Assembly (NCBI RefSeq): GCF_030730905.1
Contig: NZ_JAVAMP010000015.1
Span: 25,971 to 89,970 of the forward strand
Length of the DNA: 64,000 nucleotides
Direction of reading: 5' to 3'
Source of the DNA: Chengkuizengella axinellae
GTDB lineage: Bacteria > Bacillota > Bacilli > Paenibacillales > KCTC-33759
The notes under the pieces are model-generated. The model did no database searches, had not been told where the DNA came from, and saw only the letters and a program-made list of their open reading frames with translations. Of this stretch, positions 36,302 through 44,990 are shown piece by piece. Every line of letters starts with the position of its first letter. Position 1 is the stretch's first letter. Both the position numbers and the translations under genes were made by a program.

Positions 36302-37555
36302 TTACTTGATCTCTCGCCGAGCATAGTAATTATAAAAAAAAACTTTTTCTCCATTCGTAAAATAAGATTCATATTCTTCTTCAGGTTTTATTTCATCGTC
36401 AAAGATGACTTCATCCATTTTTATATAATTCAGTGATTCCATTCGCGTATTTACTTCTGACAGTGTAAATAAATCTCTTTGTTTTAACCGATGTACCTGA
36501 CTTTTGTCTACGAAGTTTTCAAACAAAATGTATGACCCAAATATATTACTTTGTGCTTTTAAATAATGATCAATTTCTGCTAATAAAAAGGGTTCATGAT
36601 CGAAACTGTAATTGGTTGTCCCACCTACATCAAATAAATAATCTACACTTTTATTTTTAATCGGTACTTGTAAAAAATCCGAACAAATCAAGAGTACATT
36701 TTTCATTTGATCACTAGTTTCTAAAATGTTTTTCACAAAATATAGTTGCTCATAATCATGATCTACAGCAATATAAGAACAATCCTCTGGAATCACTTCA
36801 TATATATGTCTAAGAAATATTCCAACGCCAGTGCCAATCTCTAATAAAATTTTAAGATGCAACTCATTATGGTTTATCTTTTTATTCAGCCAAACTATAC
36901 ATTTATAAAACTGATCAATCAGATTGCCGTCAACTTTTTGAATAAAATCAGAAATGCTGAAGTCCAATGAGGTAATCAATTCACCATTTTTCTTTTTTTC
37001 CTTGATCTTTTCATATACTTCCACCGTACATAAAATTCCTTCTTCAATGAAATATGAGTTACCACAAGAGCACGTTAAACTTCCATTTAATATTTGATTA
37101 TTTTCAATTCCCGCATTTTTAACGTTTAAATTCCCTTGACATTTGTGACAAACTAGCATGGAAAGAGAGGCTAATGGAATCCCTAACTTTGTACGTTTTT
37201 TTCTTTGATTTTTATTCTTCTGTATTTCAGATTCAAGATATTCCTTAGTCTCCTCCAGTTTTTTGATCTTATTTTCAATTTCTTTATATTTGTCATCAAA
37301 TAAAGTTCGATAATATTCATATTGCTGAAATGGAGATAAAATACCTAATCGTTTATATCGAAATATCATTTGAATTTCATTCAATGTAAAACCCATTTTT
37401 TTAAAGTATAAGATATCTTTTATGTCCTGGTTACATGTTTCTTCGAAGTGATACTTGCCACCCTTCTTTTCAGCTATGATCAACCCCATCTCCATATAAT
37501 GCCTTATGCTGTCTATACTTATCTTATTTTTTTTCGATAATTCACCAATTTTCAT
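36302..37555 (-). CDS. MerR / zinc-ribbon / methyltransferase fusion A
   Basis: Product of 417 aa. Residues 1-70: MerR winged helix (MKIGELSKKNKISIDSIRHY, GFTLNEIQMIF). About 80-120: charged helix for dimerisation. About 130-175: ribbon with C-x2-C (CHKC) and C-x-C (CSC). About 225-345: class I methyltransferase-like fold with motif I LLEIGTGVGIF, motif II YIAVDHD and LICSDFLQVPIKNKSVDYLFD. The C-terminal part is specific to this group. The MerR domain should bind promoter DNA; the methyltransferase part may sense or modify a small molecule, or use SAM. It follows MFS 2 by 27 bases, so they share an operon. Paralogues: 40563, 43314, 50933. Confidence 0.85.
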   Translation of the reverse strand: MKIGELSKKNKISIDSIRHYMEMGLIIAEKKGGKYHFEETCNQDIKDILYFKKMGFTLNEIQMIFRYKRLGILSPFQQYEYYRTLFDDKYKEIENKIKKLEETKEYLESEIQKNKNQRKKRTKLGIPLASLSMLVCHKCQGNLNVKNAGIENNQILNGSLTCSCGNSYFIEEGILCTVEVYEKIKEKKKNGELITSLDFSISDFIQKVDGNLIDQFYKCIVWLNKKINHNELHLKILLEIGTGVGIFLRHIYEVIPEDCSYIAVDHDYEQLYFVKNILETSDQMKNVLLICSDFLQVPIKNKSVDYLFDVGGTTNYSFDHEPFLLAEIDHYLKAQSNIFGSYILFENFVDKSQVHRLKQRDLFTLSEVNTRMESLNYIKMDEVIFDDEIKPEEEYESYFTNGEKVFFYNYYARREIK

Positions 37556-37582
37556 CTTATCACCTTTATTTCATCTATTCAT

Positions 37583-38869
37583 TTATGCTTGTTGGGAATT
37601 AAGTGGAGTCCTTCTTATGATCTGAACATAATAATATCTAAAACTAATTAATAGTAACAAGATCCCCCCAACTATCGTCAACCAAAAAGCTGGAAAAACG
37701 TTCAATAAACTGCCCGAGATCAGCATAGCGAATGGTACGAATGCTTTCACTATTGTAACTGTAACACTTAGAACTCTTCCCCTCAATTCATCAGGAATCA
37801 TCTTTTGCAGCATTGTAATAACAGGGATATCAACAAAGGCAATCACAATGCCAAAAATACCATGTAGCGCAACATAATATATCGTATAAAATAGTTTATA
37901 TTCATTGCCAATAAACAACAATGGAATACCTAATAAAAAGATTAATACAGATGAAACAACTGTCATTAATATCAATAGCTTATTGTATTCCATCAATTTC
38001 TCACTAAGTTTCCCTACAATAATTGCACCAACCAACATTCCTACTGGAAAAGCTCCCGCAATGATGCCATAGGATAATTCACTAAGTTTTAATACATTGA
38101 TAATAATATATGGTATTGGTATTTGAACAGAAAATGTAAATAAGATGTTAATGAGAATAAATATTCCAAGCATACCTGTTAATTGTTTTTGGCTGATTAA
38201 ATATAGAAACCCTTCTTTCATATCTTTGAAGATTCTTGTCTTCTTTGATTCACCTTCATTTGACTCGTTGCTAAATTTAAAATTAATAAATAATTCTGAC
38301 GCGCTTGAAATAAAAAATGAAATTGCATTAATTAAAATAAAGAGTTTAATATCCATAAACGCAAACACGAACCCACCCATCATTGGTCCTAATATAAAAG
38401 AGCTTGATGAAATCATTTGTGTTAAAGCATTCACTTTCATTAAATTCTTTTCGTGTACAAGGTTTGGTTTAGCAGCTTCTAGGCAAACATAAAATAGAGT
38501 ATTTAAAATATTTAAAATCAGTGTAACCGCAAAAATCCAAATTAAATTAAATTGCACAAAGCTTACAAAAAATAAAAGCAACAACACCGCTCCGCTTAAT
38601 AAATCAGCTCCTACGATAATCATTTTACGATTTAAGCGGTCTGTTAACACTCCAGCAATTGGCCCTAATATAATGGTTGGTAAGATAGATAGAACTAGAT
38701 TTGTTGCAAAGGATAATCCAGACCCAGTTACAGTTAATATATATAAACTGATGGCAAAGGAATAGATGGATGTACCAAATAAGGAAACAAATTGTCCTGA
38801 TCCTAATAGGATGATATTTTTTAGATCAGATTTTGGATTTCTTATGGATTGAATAAGATTTACTTTCAT
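37583..38869 (-). CDS. MFS efflux protein 2 of the cluster
   Basis: Protein of 428 aa, the closest relative in the window of MFS 1 (SLFGTSIYSFAISLYILTVTGSG and IPDELRGRVLSV are nearly identical). About 12 helices, motif A GPIAGVLTDRLNRK. Expected to export a toxic organic compound by proton exchange. Upstream of it lie the conserved box (38940-38967) and a GGGGTTAACCCG palindrome (39014-39025). An AGGAGG ribosome binding site precedes ATG. Operon with fusion A. Confidence 0.9.
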   Translation of the reverse strand: MKVNLIQSIRNPKSDLKNIILLGSGQFVSLFGTSIYSFAISLYILTVTGSGLSFATNLVLSILPTIILGPIAGVLTDRLNRKMIIVGADLLSGAVLLLLFFVSFVQFNLIWIFAVTLILNILNTLFYVCLEAAKPNLVHEKNLMKVNALTQMISSSSFILGPMMGGFVFAFMDIKLFILINAISFFISSASELFINFKFSNESNEGESKKTRIFKDMKEGFLYLISQKQLTGMLGIFILINILFTFSVQIPIPYIIINVLKLSELSYGIIAGAFPVGMLVGAIIVGKLSEKLMEYNKLLILMTVVSSVLIFLLGIPLLFIGNEYKLFYTIYYVALHGIFGIVIAFVDIPVITMLQKMIPDELRGRVLSVTVTIVKAFVPFAMLISGSLLNVFPAFWLTIVGGILLLLISFRYYYVQIIRRTPLNSQQA

Positions 38870-38939
38870 GTTGAACGTCCTCCTTTAAATTAGAAGTTAA
38901 ATACACATGTTGTTTTTCCATTACTTAACTCTTTGTTTA

Positions 38940-38967
38940 AAGTGTAAATCATAGGGATGAGGCGACA
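38940..38967 (-). promoter_or_regulatory. Conserved box upstream of MFS 2
   Basis: Minus-strand TTGTCGCCTCATCCCTATGA, then TTTACACTT, matches the MFS 1 box without gaps. It lies about 71 bases before the start. TTGTCG and TACACT, 16 bases apart, may be promoter elements. Confidence 0.55.
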
Positions 38968-39013
38968 ACAATAGTTTAAATTCAAACTTTATCCTGAAAA
39001 AACCCTTCATGGT

Positions 39014-39025
39014 GGGGTTAACCCG
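39014..39025. promoter_or_regulatory. GGGTTAACCC palindrome upstream of MFS 2
   Basis: GGGTTAACCC (39015-39024) is perfectly self-complementary. Its centre is about 55.5 bases from the centre of GGCGACA in the conserved box, the same distance as for MFS 1. Confidence 0.45.
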
Positions 39026-39206
39026 ATCTGCTTCCACAGTACAATAATCCAAATACTTTTTCTCCACCCACAAAAAAATTCTCATATTTTCCAGCTTGCT
39101 CTAATTCATCTGTCATTTAAGATAAGTATATTATTTTCCCCTTTTAAAACAGTTATTGTTATTTTATAACAAACGGCTATCAATAACTATTATGTGATTT
39201 CCTCAG

Positions 39207-39238
39207 CAAAAAAGAGCACTTATCAGTGCCCCTCCTTG
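39207..39238 (-). terminator. Intrinsic terminator of the small gene at 39260
   Basis: Minus strand GGGCACT, loop GATA, AGTGCTC followed by six T, about 25 bases past the stop codon. Confidence 0.8.
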
Positions 39239-39259
39239 TTATGGGTATATTCATAAATT

Positions 39260-39620
39260 TTATTTTATAGTGTTATTACTGAAGCTCTTAGGCTTCAAAA
39301 TAAATAATATGTTAGTTTCATTTGCAACCCTTCTGCATCTAAGAGCATACGTATTCATTCCAGCACTTGGATTACGATCTACAATTGGAGAGTTTGGATA
39401 GTTTGTATGTCTTCCAACACCCCCACTAGATACATAATCCATTGTGTCATTCATCGTTGCAATAACATCGTCATTACGCAGGATTTCATACGTTACTTCA
39501 AAAGTAGTAGGAACATCTGGTCCAGATGCTGCTCCTACAGCAATTTGAATCATTGAAAGCGTATGGATTCTTTGTTGAAAAACTTTGAGCCACAATAAAT
39601 GGCTCTTGTTTTAACCCCAT
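39260..39620 (-). pseudogene. Small beta-rich protein gene with a frameshift near its 5' end
   Basis: The strong start is ATG 39620 with GGGGGAGG 4 bases upstream, giving MGLKQEPFIVAQSFSTKNPY; that frame stops after about 40 codons. The main open frame from about codon 25 onward (IQIAVGAASGPDVPTTFEVTYEILRND..., no start of its own except a TTG at 39595) continues to 39260 and ends in PKSFSNNTIK. A one-base shift around 39555 joins both parts into a protein of about 119 aa. It has a repeated strand-like pattern and no signal peptide. Function not recognised. Real mutation or read error cannot be separated here. Confidence 0.55.
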
Positions 39621-39729
39621 AATTCCTCCCCCTACTTATTAATATATCCTTTAGCTTATCTTATGAATAATCTAATAAAATTGTATGGACTTTTATCTAT
39701 GGGCAGGAATGTAAAAAAAAAGATAATAG

Positions 39730-40548
39730 TTATTCTAGAAATTCTTTTAAAATCCGATCGAATATCAGTTGTTTTTCTTCATCAGGAACTCCATCAGCTA
39801 ACCTAGCAGCTGCAACTGGAACTTCCCATTTTTTAATCTCATTCATAGAATCTCCTGATAAACTTAAATATGTTTTTAAATACAGAAAATAGAATTGTTT
39901 TTTGCCTACTTTATCTAAAAGTTTTATTAATGTAGGGCTATGTTCTGGTAAAATTCCGTATTTTAACATCAATAGTGTCCGTGTTACATCTGAAAGATGA
40001 TGTCCTCTACTCACATTTGGCCAGTCAATAGTCTTTGCTCCAATTGAAGTAATCATCACATTGTCTGGATGAAAATCCCCGTGACATATTACATTTTCAT
40101 CTGGTAATTGATATAAGTACTTAATCACCTTTTCTTTTTGAGGGGGACTTAATAGATCAGCATTTAATATTGTATGTTCCATTCTCTCTTTTTGGGAAGG
40201 AAGCTCAAGGCTGCTCACTTGATGAATGGAATAATGCAAGTTAGCCATCTGTTTTGCCATAGTTACAAATTTCAAAGGTTGTTTCGACACCGTTTCTAAG
40301 ATTGTTTTACCTTCCAATCTTTCAAAAACAATCCCTTTTCTATCACCCACCTCAATCATTCTACTTACGTATGGGACTTCCAATCCACTTGTATGTACAA
40401 ATTTGCTCATTTTATACTCAAATGAAATATCATCTTGATTCGTGTCTTTATGAAATAGCTTTACAACCTCATTCTCTTCGTATTCATATATTTCTGCTTG
40501 CCTACCCTGTCCAATGATTAAGTTTTTATTTAATAAAGTGTTATTCAT
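39730..40548 (-). CDS. APH-type kinase in the MerR-methyltransferase operon
   Basis: Protein of 272 aa of the aminoglycoside phosphotransferase / choline kinase fold. VICHGDFHPDNVMI is the catalytic loop and KTIDWPNVSRGHHLSDV takes the place of the usual D-F-x metal site, with Trp instead of Phe. It starts 14 bases after MerR-methyltransferase B, so the two are co-transcribed. A kinase next to a regulator and an exporter suggests modification of the same small molecule, but the substrate is unknown. Confidence 0.85.
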   Translation of the reverse strand: MNNTLLNKNLIIGQGRQAEIYEYEENEVVKLFHKDTNQDDISFEYKMSKFVHTSGLEVPYVSRMIEVGDRKGIVFERLEGKTILETVSKQPLKFVTMAKQMANLHYSIHQVSSLELPSQKERMEHTILNADLLSPPQKEKVIKYLYQLPDENVICHGDFHPDNVMITSIGAKTIDWPNVSRGHHLSDVTRTLLMLKYGILPEHSPTLIKLLDKVGKKQFYFLYLKTYLSLSGDSMNEIKKWEVPVAAARLADGVPDEEKQLIFDRILKEFLE

Positions 40549-40562
40549 AATAACACTCCTTT

Positions 40563-41837
40563 CTAATTTTTCACCTTTATTTCACCTTCAGATCTTTTAC
40601 CATAATAAAAATAGGAAAATACTTTTTCTTCTTCAGAAAATTGCATTTCATGTTCACCAGGTTGTGCAAGTTCATTAGAGATTTGTTCTTGTATTGGTTT
40701 ATATTTCAACGATTTAAGTTTTTTCTTAATTTCAGTTAGTTCAAAATTACTTCTTAACTCTTCTCTGATCATATTGTTATGATGAAAGCTTTTAAAAACA
40801 GTGAAACTTCCTAATAGATAGCTGTACTCTTTTAAGTAATGTTTTATTTCATCAATCAAAAACTGTTCATGATTAGAACTATAATTCGATGTACCTAAAT
40901 GATCTATTAAATAGTCAACAGAATGATGTTTAATAGGAATACTTAGATAATCAGAACAAATGAATATGATGTTTTTTTTATTATGACTAGTTTCAATCAT
41001 ACTTTTTAATAAATGCTGATATTTATATTGATGATCAATAGCAATATATGTACTATTATCAGGCAGTAAGTCATACACATGTCTCAGAAAAAGTCCGTAT
41101 CCAGACCCAAGTTCTAGCACTATATTTTTTTTCAGTATATCAAAGTTCAATTTTTTACGTAGCCAATCTAATTCATTATACATATGATCCAAAATAGACG
41201 GTGTTGTTTCGTTGATAAATTGAGTCAGCTTGTCATTAATCATTTTGTTAACTTGTTTGTTTTGTGATTGACTTTGCATATTGTCTATTGTGTTCGATGT
41301 ACATAAAATCCCATTTTTAATATAGTATTTTTCACCACAATTACATTGTAAAATCCCATTTAATACTTGATTATTCTTAATTTCCCCATCCATCACTTTT
41401 AAATGTTTTTGGCATAAATGGCAATAAAATAAAGATAATGAATCTAATTTAATCCCCATTTGTTTGTCTATTTGATCGTTACTTGAATTTTGATCCAGTA
41501 GTTCAATTTCATTGTCTAACTTTTCTTTAACTCCTTGATAATATTGAATTTTATGTTTAATTTCATCATTTTTATCTTTATATAACGATTTGTAATACTG
41601 ATTACTTTGAAATGGAGACATTTTACCTAATCGTTTATATCGAAATATAGTTCGAATTTCATTTAAAGTAAAATCTAAATTTTTTAAATTCATAATTTGA
41701 ATAAGATCAGATTTACACTTTTCATCAAATGAATATCTTCCTCGGGTTTTATCCGGAAGAATTAACCCCAAGTCAATATAATGTCTAACCGTATCAATAC
41801 TAATATTATTTTCTTTACTAAAATGTCCTATTTTCAT
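40563..41837 (-). CDS. MerR / zinc-ribbon / methyltransferase fusion B
   Basis: Product of 424 aa with the same plan as A: MerR domain 1-70 (MKIGHFSKENNISIDTVRHY), charged helix, ribbon CHLC...CNC at about 140-175, and methyltransferase domain with motif I VLELGSGYGLFLRH, motif II YIAIDHQ and FICSDYLSIPIKHHSVDYLIDHL. The acidic residue of motif I is kept, so SAM binding is plausible. AAGGAG precedes the ATG. It sits between MFS 3 (73 bases upstream) and the kinase (14 bases downstream), giving an MFS-regulator-kinase operon. Confidence 0.85.
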   Translation of the reverse strand: MKIGHFSKENNISIDTVRHYIDLGLILPDKTRGRYSFDEKCKSDLIQIMNLKNLDFTLNEIRTIFRYKRLGKMSPFQSNQYYKSLYKDKNDEIKHKIQYYQGVKEKLDNEIELLDQNSSNDQIDKQMGIKLDSLSLFYCHLCQKHLKVMDGEIKNNQVLNGILQCNCGEKYYIKNGILCTSNTIDNMQSQSQNKQVNKMINDKLTQFINETTPSILDHMYNELDWLRKKLNFDILKKNIVLELGSGYGLFLRHVYDLLPDNSTYIAIDHQYKYQHLLKSMIETSHNKKNIIFICSDYLSIPIKHHSVDYLIDHLGTSNYSSNHEQFLIDEIKHYLKEYSYLLGSFTVFKSFHHNNMIREELRSNFELTEIKKKLKSLKYKPIQEQISNELAQPGEHEMQFSEEEKVFSYFYYGKRSEGEIKVKN

Positions 41838-41910
41838 ATATAAATCTCCTTAAAAAATCGCTATGTTAATATTCAAATGAATAAGATGAATAAGATAAAT
41901 CAATAATGAC

Positions 41911-43206
41911 CTAATTTAATTGAGTTTCATTTAAAGATAATGAAGTCGAATTATTAGTTTGTGAAATATAGATGCTAACACCGATAATAAAAAGCAAAAC
42001 TCCACCAAATAAAGGTAACCAATAAATAGGGAGAACATTCAATAATCCTCCTGATAGTAACATTGCAAAAGGAACAACTGTGTTTACAATCGTAATTCCA
42101 GAGCTTATCACTCTTCCCCTCAAATAATCAGGTACAAGTTTTTGTAATATTGTCATGATTGGAATATCAGCAAGGGCTGCACACATTCCTAAGGAGGCGT
42201 TGATTACAAAATAGTAAATAATATATACGAATTCACTAGTTAAATTCCCCAACATTACAGGGATACTAATGGCTATGAACAAAATTGAAAAGATTAAGGT
42301 AATCCATATTAAAAACTTATGGTAATTGAGATTATTTACAATTTTCCCAATAAAAATAGCACCTAATATCATGCCAATTGGATAAGCTCCTTCAATGATA
42401 CCAAAAGCCAAAGCATCTAACTTCAACACATTCGTAATAATATAAGGAATAGGTATCATAGCTGATAAGGTAGTAAAAAAGTTAATGCAGATAAACAAAA
42501 TCATGATCATTCTCAACTGTTGTTTTGAGAAAAGATATACAAATCCCTCTTTCATATCATTAAAAAAACGATTCTTTTTCTCGCTCTTGTTTTTTACAAC
42601 ATTAAATTTAAAATCAATAAAACATTCGGCTAAACTTGACACAAAAAAGGAGATGGCATTGATTAAAATAAAAATTGTAATTTGATCAATGAATGCATAG
42701 GCCATTCCTCCTAAAACTGGACCTAAAATGAAGGAACTAGACATTATAATTCTAGTGATTGAATTAAGCTTCATTAAATTCTTATCATGAACAATATTGG
42801 GCTTTGCTGCTTCAACACATACTCCAATAAATGTACCAATGATATTTAAAATGAATGTTGCCATATAAATCCAATACAAATGAAATTGATAAAAGCTTAT
42901 GATAAATAAACAAAGTAACACTCCACCACTAACTAAATCGCCTAGAACTATAATCCACTTTCTATTGACTCGATCTGTTATTACTCCTGCTACAGGACCT
43001 AATAAAACAGTTGGAATCATTGACAAGACTAAATTTATTGCAAAAGAAACGCCTGAACCTGTAACCGTTAACACATACAAACTTATAGCAAATGAGTATA
43101 TAGATGCTCCAAACTTAGATATAAATGCACCAAATGAAAAAAGAAAAAAATTTTTTGCATCTGATTTAGTATTTCCTAAAGTTGTAACAAGTTTCGTGTT
43201 GATCAA
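41911..43206 (-). CDS. MFS efflux protein 3 of the cluster
   Basis: Protein of 431 aa from TTG 43206, chosen because AGGAGG lies 7 bases upstream and because the sequence from here (INTKLVTTLGNTKSDAKNFF) lines up with the starts of MFS 1 and 2; the open frame extends to 43233. About 12 helices with motif A GPVAGVITDRVNRK and VPDYLRGRV near the end. It is more divergent than MFS 1 and 2 are from each other. First gene of the MFS 3 - fusion B - kinase operon. Confidence 0.88.
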   Translation of the reverse strand: MINTKLVTTLGNTKSDAKNFFLFSFGAFISKFGASIYSFAISLYVLTVTGSGVSFAINLVLSMIPTVLLGPVAGVITDRVNRKWIIVLGDLVSGGVLLCLFIISFYQFHLYWIYMATFILNIIGTFIGVCVEAAKPNIVHDKNLMKLNSITRIIMSSSFILGPVLGGMAYAFIDQITIFILINAISFFVSSLAECFIDFKFNVVKNKSEKKNRFFNDMKEGFVYLFSKQQLRMIMILFICINFFTTLSAMIPIPYIITNVLKLDALAFGIIEGAYPIGMILGAIFIGKIVNNLNYHKFLIWITLIFSILFIAISIPVMLGNLTSEFVYIIYYFVINASLGMCAALADIPIMTILQKLVPDYLRGRVISSGITIVNTVVPFAMLLSGGLLNVLPIYWLPLFGGVLLFIIGVSIYISQTNNSTSLSLNETQLN

Positions 43207-43250
43207 GTTTATCCCTCCTAATTTTCTTAACAATTAGTTTACTTTCTCGG

Positions 43251-43273
43251 GAATACACAAGATCAAGACGATA
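43251..43273 (-). promoter_or_regulatory. Divergent copy of the conserved box upstream of MFS 3
   Basis: Minus-strand TATCGTCTTGATCTTGTGTA, then TTC, resembles the MFS 1/2 box at its TGTCGTCTTATCC end and then diverges. It lies 45 bases before the chosen start. Confidence 0.4.
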
Positions 43274-43300
43274 AAAAGCATCTATTTTCTATCTAAAATG

Positions 43301-43327
43301 AAAAAAAATCGGGTTAACCCAACCTTT
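43301..43327 (-). terminator. Hairpin with GGGTTAACCC at the end of fusion C
   Basis: Minus strand GGTTGGG, loop TTAA, CCCGATT (with G-U pairs) is followed by eight T and overlaps the TAA stop codon of fusion C. It can act as a terminator. The GGGTTAACCC core (43311-43320) is also centred 45.5 bases from the box upstream of MFS 3, so it may have a second role. Confidence 0.65.
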
Positions 43328-44564
43328 TTCCAATGTAAGTATAATGAAATACATTCTCGCCTTCTAGAATCTCCAATTCATACTTACCTGGAGATTTATT
43401 AGAGTAAAGAAACGTTTTGGTATATATGGGGTTATAATTCAAATTATCAATCTTTTTTTTAATATATTCTAATTGAAAGTTTTTTCTATAAGGCTCTTCT
43501 ATCATCTTATGCTGAACATGAAAGTTACTATAGTACATATATGATCCTATTAGATAACTTTTACTTTTTAAATAATGTTGGATTTCTTTTAATAGAAATG
43601 ACTTATGATAAGCACTATAGTTTGATGTTCCAGTATCTATTAAATAATCAATAGCTTGATTCTTTATCGGTATGTTTAGAAAATCTGAGCAGATAAAAAG
43701 AATGTTTTTTTTATTATCATAAGTTTCTAGAATACTTTTTAATACCTGATGCCTTTCATAATTGTGATCCACTGCAATATACAATGTTTTTTGGGGAATT
43801 GAATCATAAACTTGTCTCAGAGAGAAACCAAAACCCGTTCCTAAATGCATCATCGTTTTATGATCAAGTTTATCTATTTCAAGTTTTTTAAAGGCTAGAT
43901 CTATGTTTTTAAACATACTGTCAATAAACTCTTCATCCGTTTCTTTAATATAATCCATTAAAAAATGACTGAAAGTATCTATGTTTTGATCTTGAGTTAG
44001 AAGACGATTAGCATCTTCAACTGTATCAGAAGTAAATAATATACCGTCTTTAATAAGATAATTTTCATTACAAGCACAATGTAATGTCCCATTTATGATT
44101 TGATGATGTTGTATATCTCCATCCGATATACTTAATTGCGTGCTGCACTTCTTACATTCAAAAAGAGATAAAGCGGAAAATGGAACACCGATTTGTTTAT
44201 GATGATGTACTTCTACCATATTTAGCTTTGTGATTTCATCTTTTAGTTTTTGCTTTGAAGTTTCAAACTTTTTCATCTTTTCTTCAATTTCATCATACTT
44301 CTCCACAAATAATCTCTTATAGTATTGATTATTGTGCAGGGATGATAGTCTTCCCAGCCTTTTATATTGAAAGATTTCTTTGATTTCATGTAATGTAAAT
44401 CCGAGATCTTTTAAATAAATAATATCTTTGATATCATCGTTACATTTATGATCAAAATAATATTGACCTGCTCTTTTTTCAGGAATGATTAACTTTATAT
44501 TCATATAATGTCTTACGGTATCGATACTGATATTATGTGTTTTAGCAAATTTTCCAATTCTCAC
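43314..44564 (-). CDS. MerR / zinc-ribbon / methyltransferase fusion C
   Basis: Product of 416 aa from a GTG start with AGGTGG 6 bases upstream. MerR domain 1-70 (MRIGKFAKTHNISIDTVRHY), charged helix about 80-120, ribbon CKKC...CAC about 135-170, then the methyltransferase-like domain. Motif I reads MMHLGTGFGFSLRQ: the usual acidic residue before GxGxG is His, as in D but not in A or B, hinting at altered cofactor use. Motif IV region is FICSDFLNIPIKNQAIDYLIDTG. No MFS lies directly upstream; a truncated VOC gene does. MFS 3 follows after about 107 bases. Confidence 0.84.
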   Translation of the reverse strand: MRIGKFAKTHNISIDTVRHYMNIKLIIPEKRAGQYYFDHKCNDDIKDIIYLKDLGFTLHEIKEIFQYKRLGRLSSLHNNQYYKRLFVEKYDEIEEKMKKFETSKQKLKDEITKLNMVEVHHHKQIGVPFSALSLFECKKCSTQLSISDGDIQHHQIINGTLHCACNENYLIKDGILFTSDTVEDANRLLTQDQNIDTFSHFLMDYIKETDEEFIDSMFKNIDLAFKKLEIDKLDHKTMMHLGTGFGFSLRQVYDSIPQKTLYIAVDHNYERHQVLKSILETYDNKKNILFICSDFLNIPIKNQAIDYLIDTGTSNYSAYHKSFLLKEIQHYLKSKSYLIGSYMYYSNFHVQHKMIEEPYRKNFQLEYIKKKIDNLNYNPIYTKTFLYSNKSPGKYELEILEGENVFHYTYIGKRLG

Positions 44565-44617
44565 AAAAAACCACCTATCGTAGAATCTTATTTTGGTTTA
44601 TTATACCATCTATAAAG

Positions 44618-44842
44618 TTAAACTACAGGGAAATATTGGCTATATAAACTGTTGGTTCGCAGGCAGAAATGATAGAATGGCATCTCAGAGTCTCTATTAA
44701 ATCTCAGTTTCGTCTCACCTGCTATAACTGAAAAATGATTTTCTCCTTCTGAAACTAACTCCATCTCTAACACATTGGTATAAAACAATTTCATTTTAGC
44801 AGGATGAAAAGTTTTCATTTCAATTTCCTTAATATACATCAT
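44618..44842 (-). pseudogene. Truncated glyoxalase/VOC-family protein
   Basis: Frame of 74 aa: KTFHPAKMKLFYTNVLEMEL and FSVIAGETKLRFNRD are the first beta-alpha-beta-beta module of a VOC protein, ending in FYHFCLRTNSLYSQYFPVV and a stop. Members of this family have at least one more module (about 120 aa or more). The break lies about 54 bases before the start of fusion C, so the C-terminal part was probably lost when that region was rearranged. Confidence 0.65.
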
Positions 44843-44990
44843 AAATCACTCCAAAATCATATTGTCTTGTTAGATTTATTATATTAAATAGCCACTATCC
44901 ATACATCGGATAGACGTTTGAAATATCTCTACGACTTTAGTATGAGACAGAAAAAAATAAGATCAGGGAATTCTGATCTTATCGCTAATA

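Larger units (their letters stand above)
38870..39259. other. Control region between MFS 2 and the small gene
   Basis: About 390 bases without a gene. It contains the MFS 2 promoter box and palindrome, and at 39207-39238 a minus-strand terminator for the small gene. The AT-rich remainder shows nothing recognisable. Confidence 0.5.
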
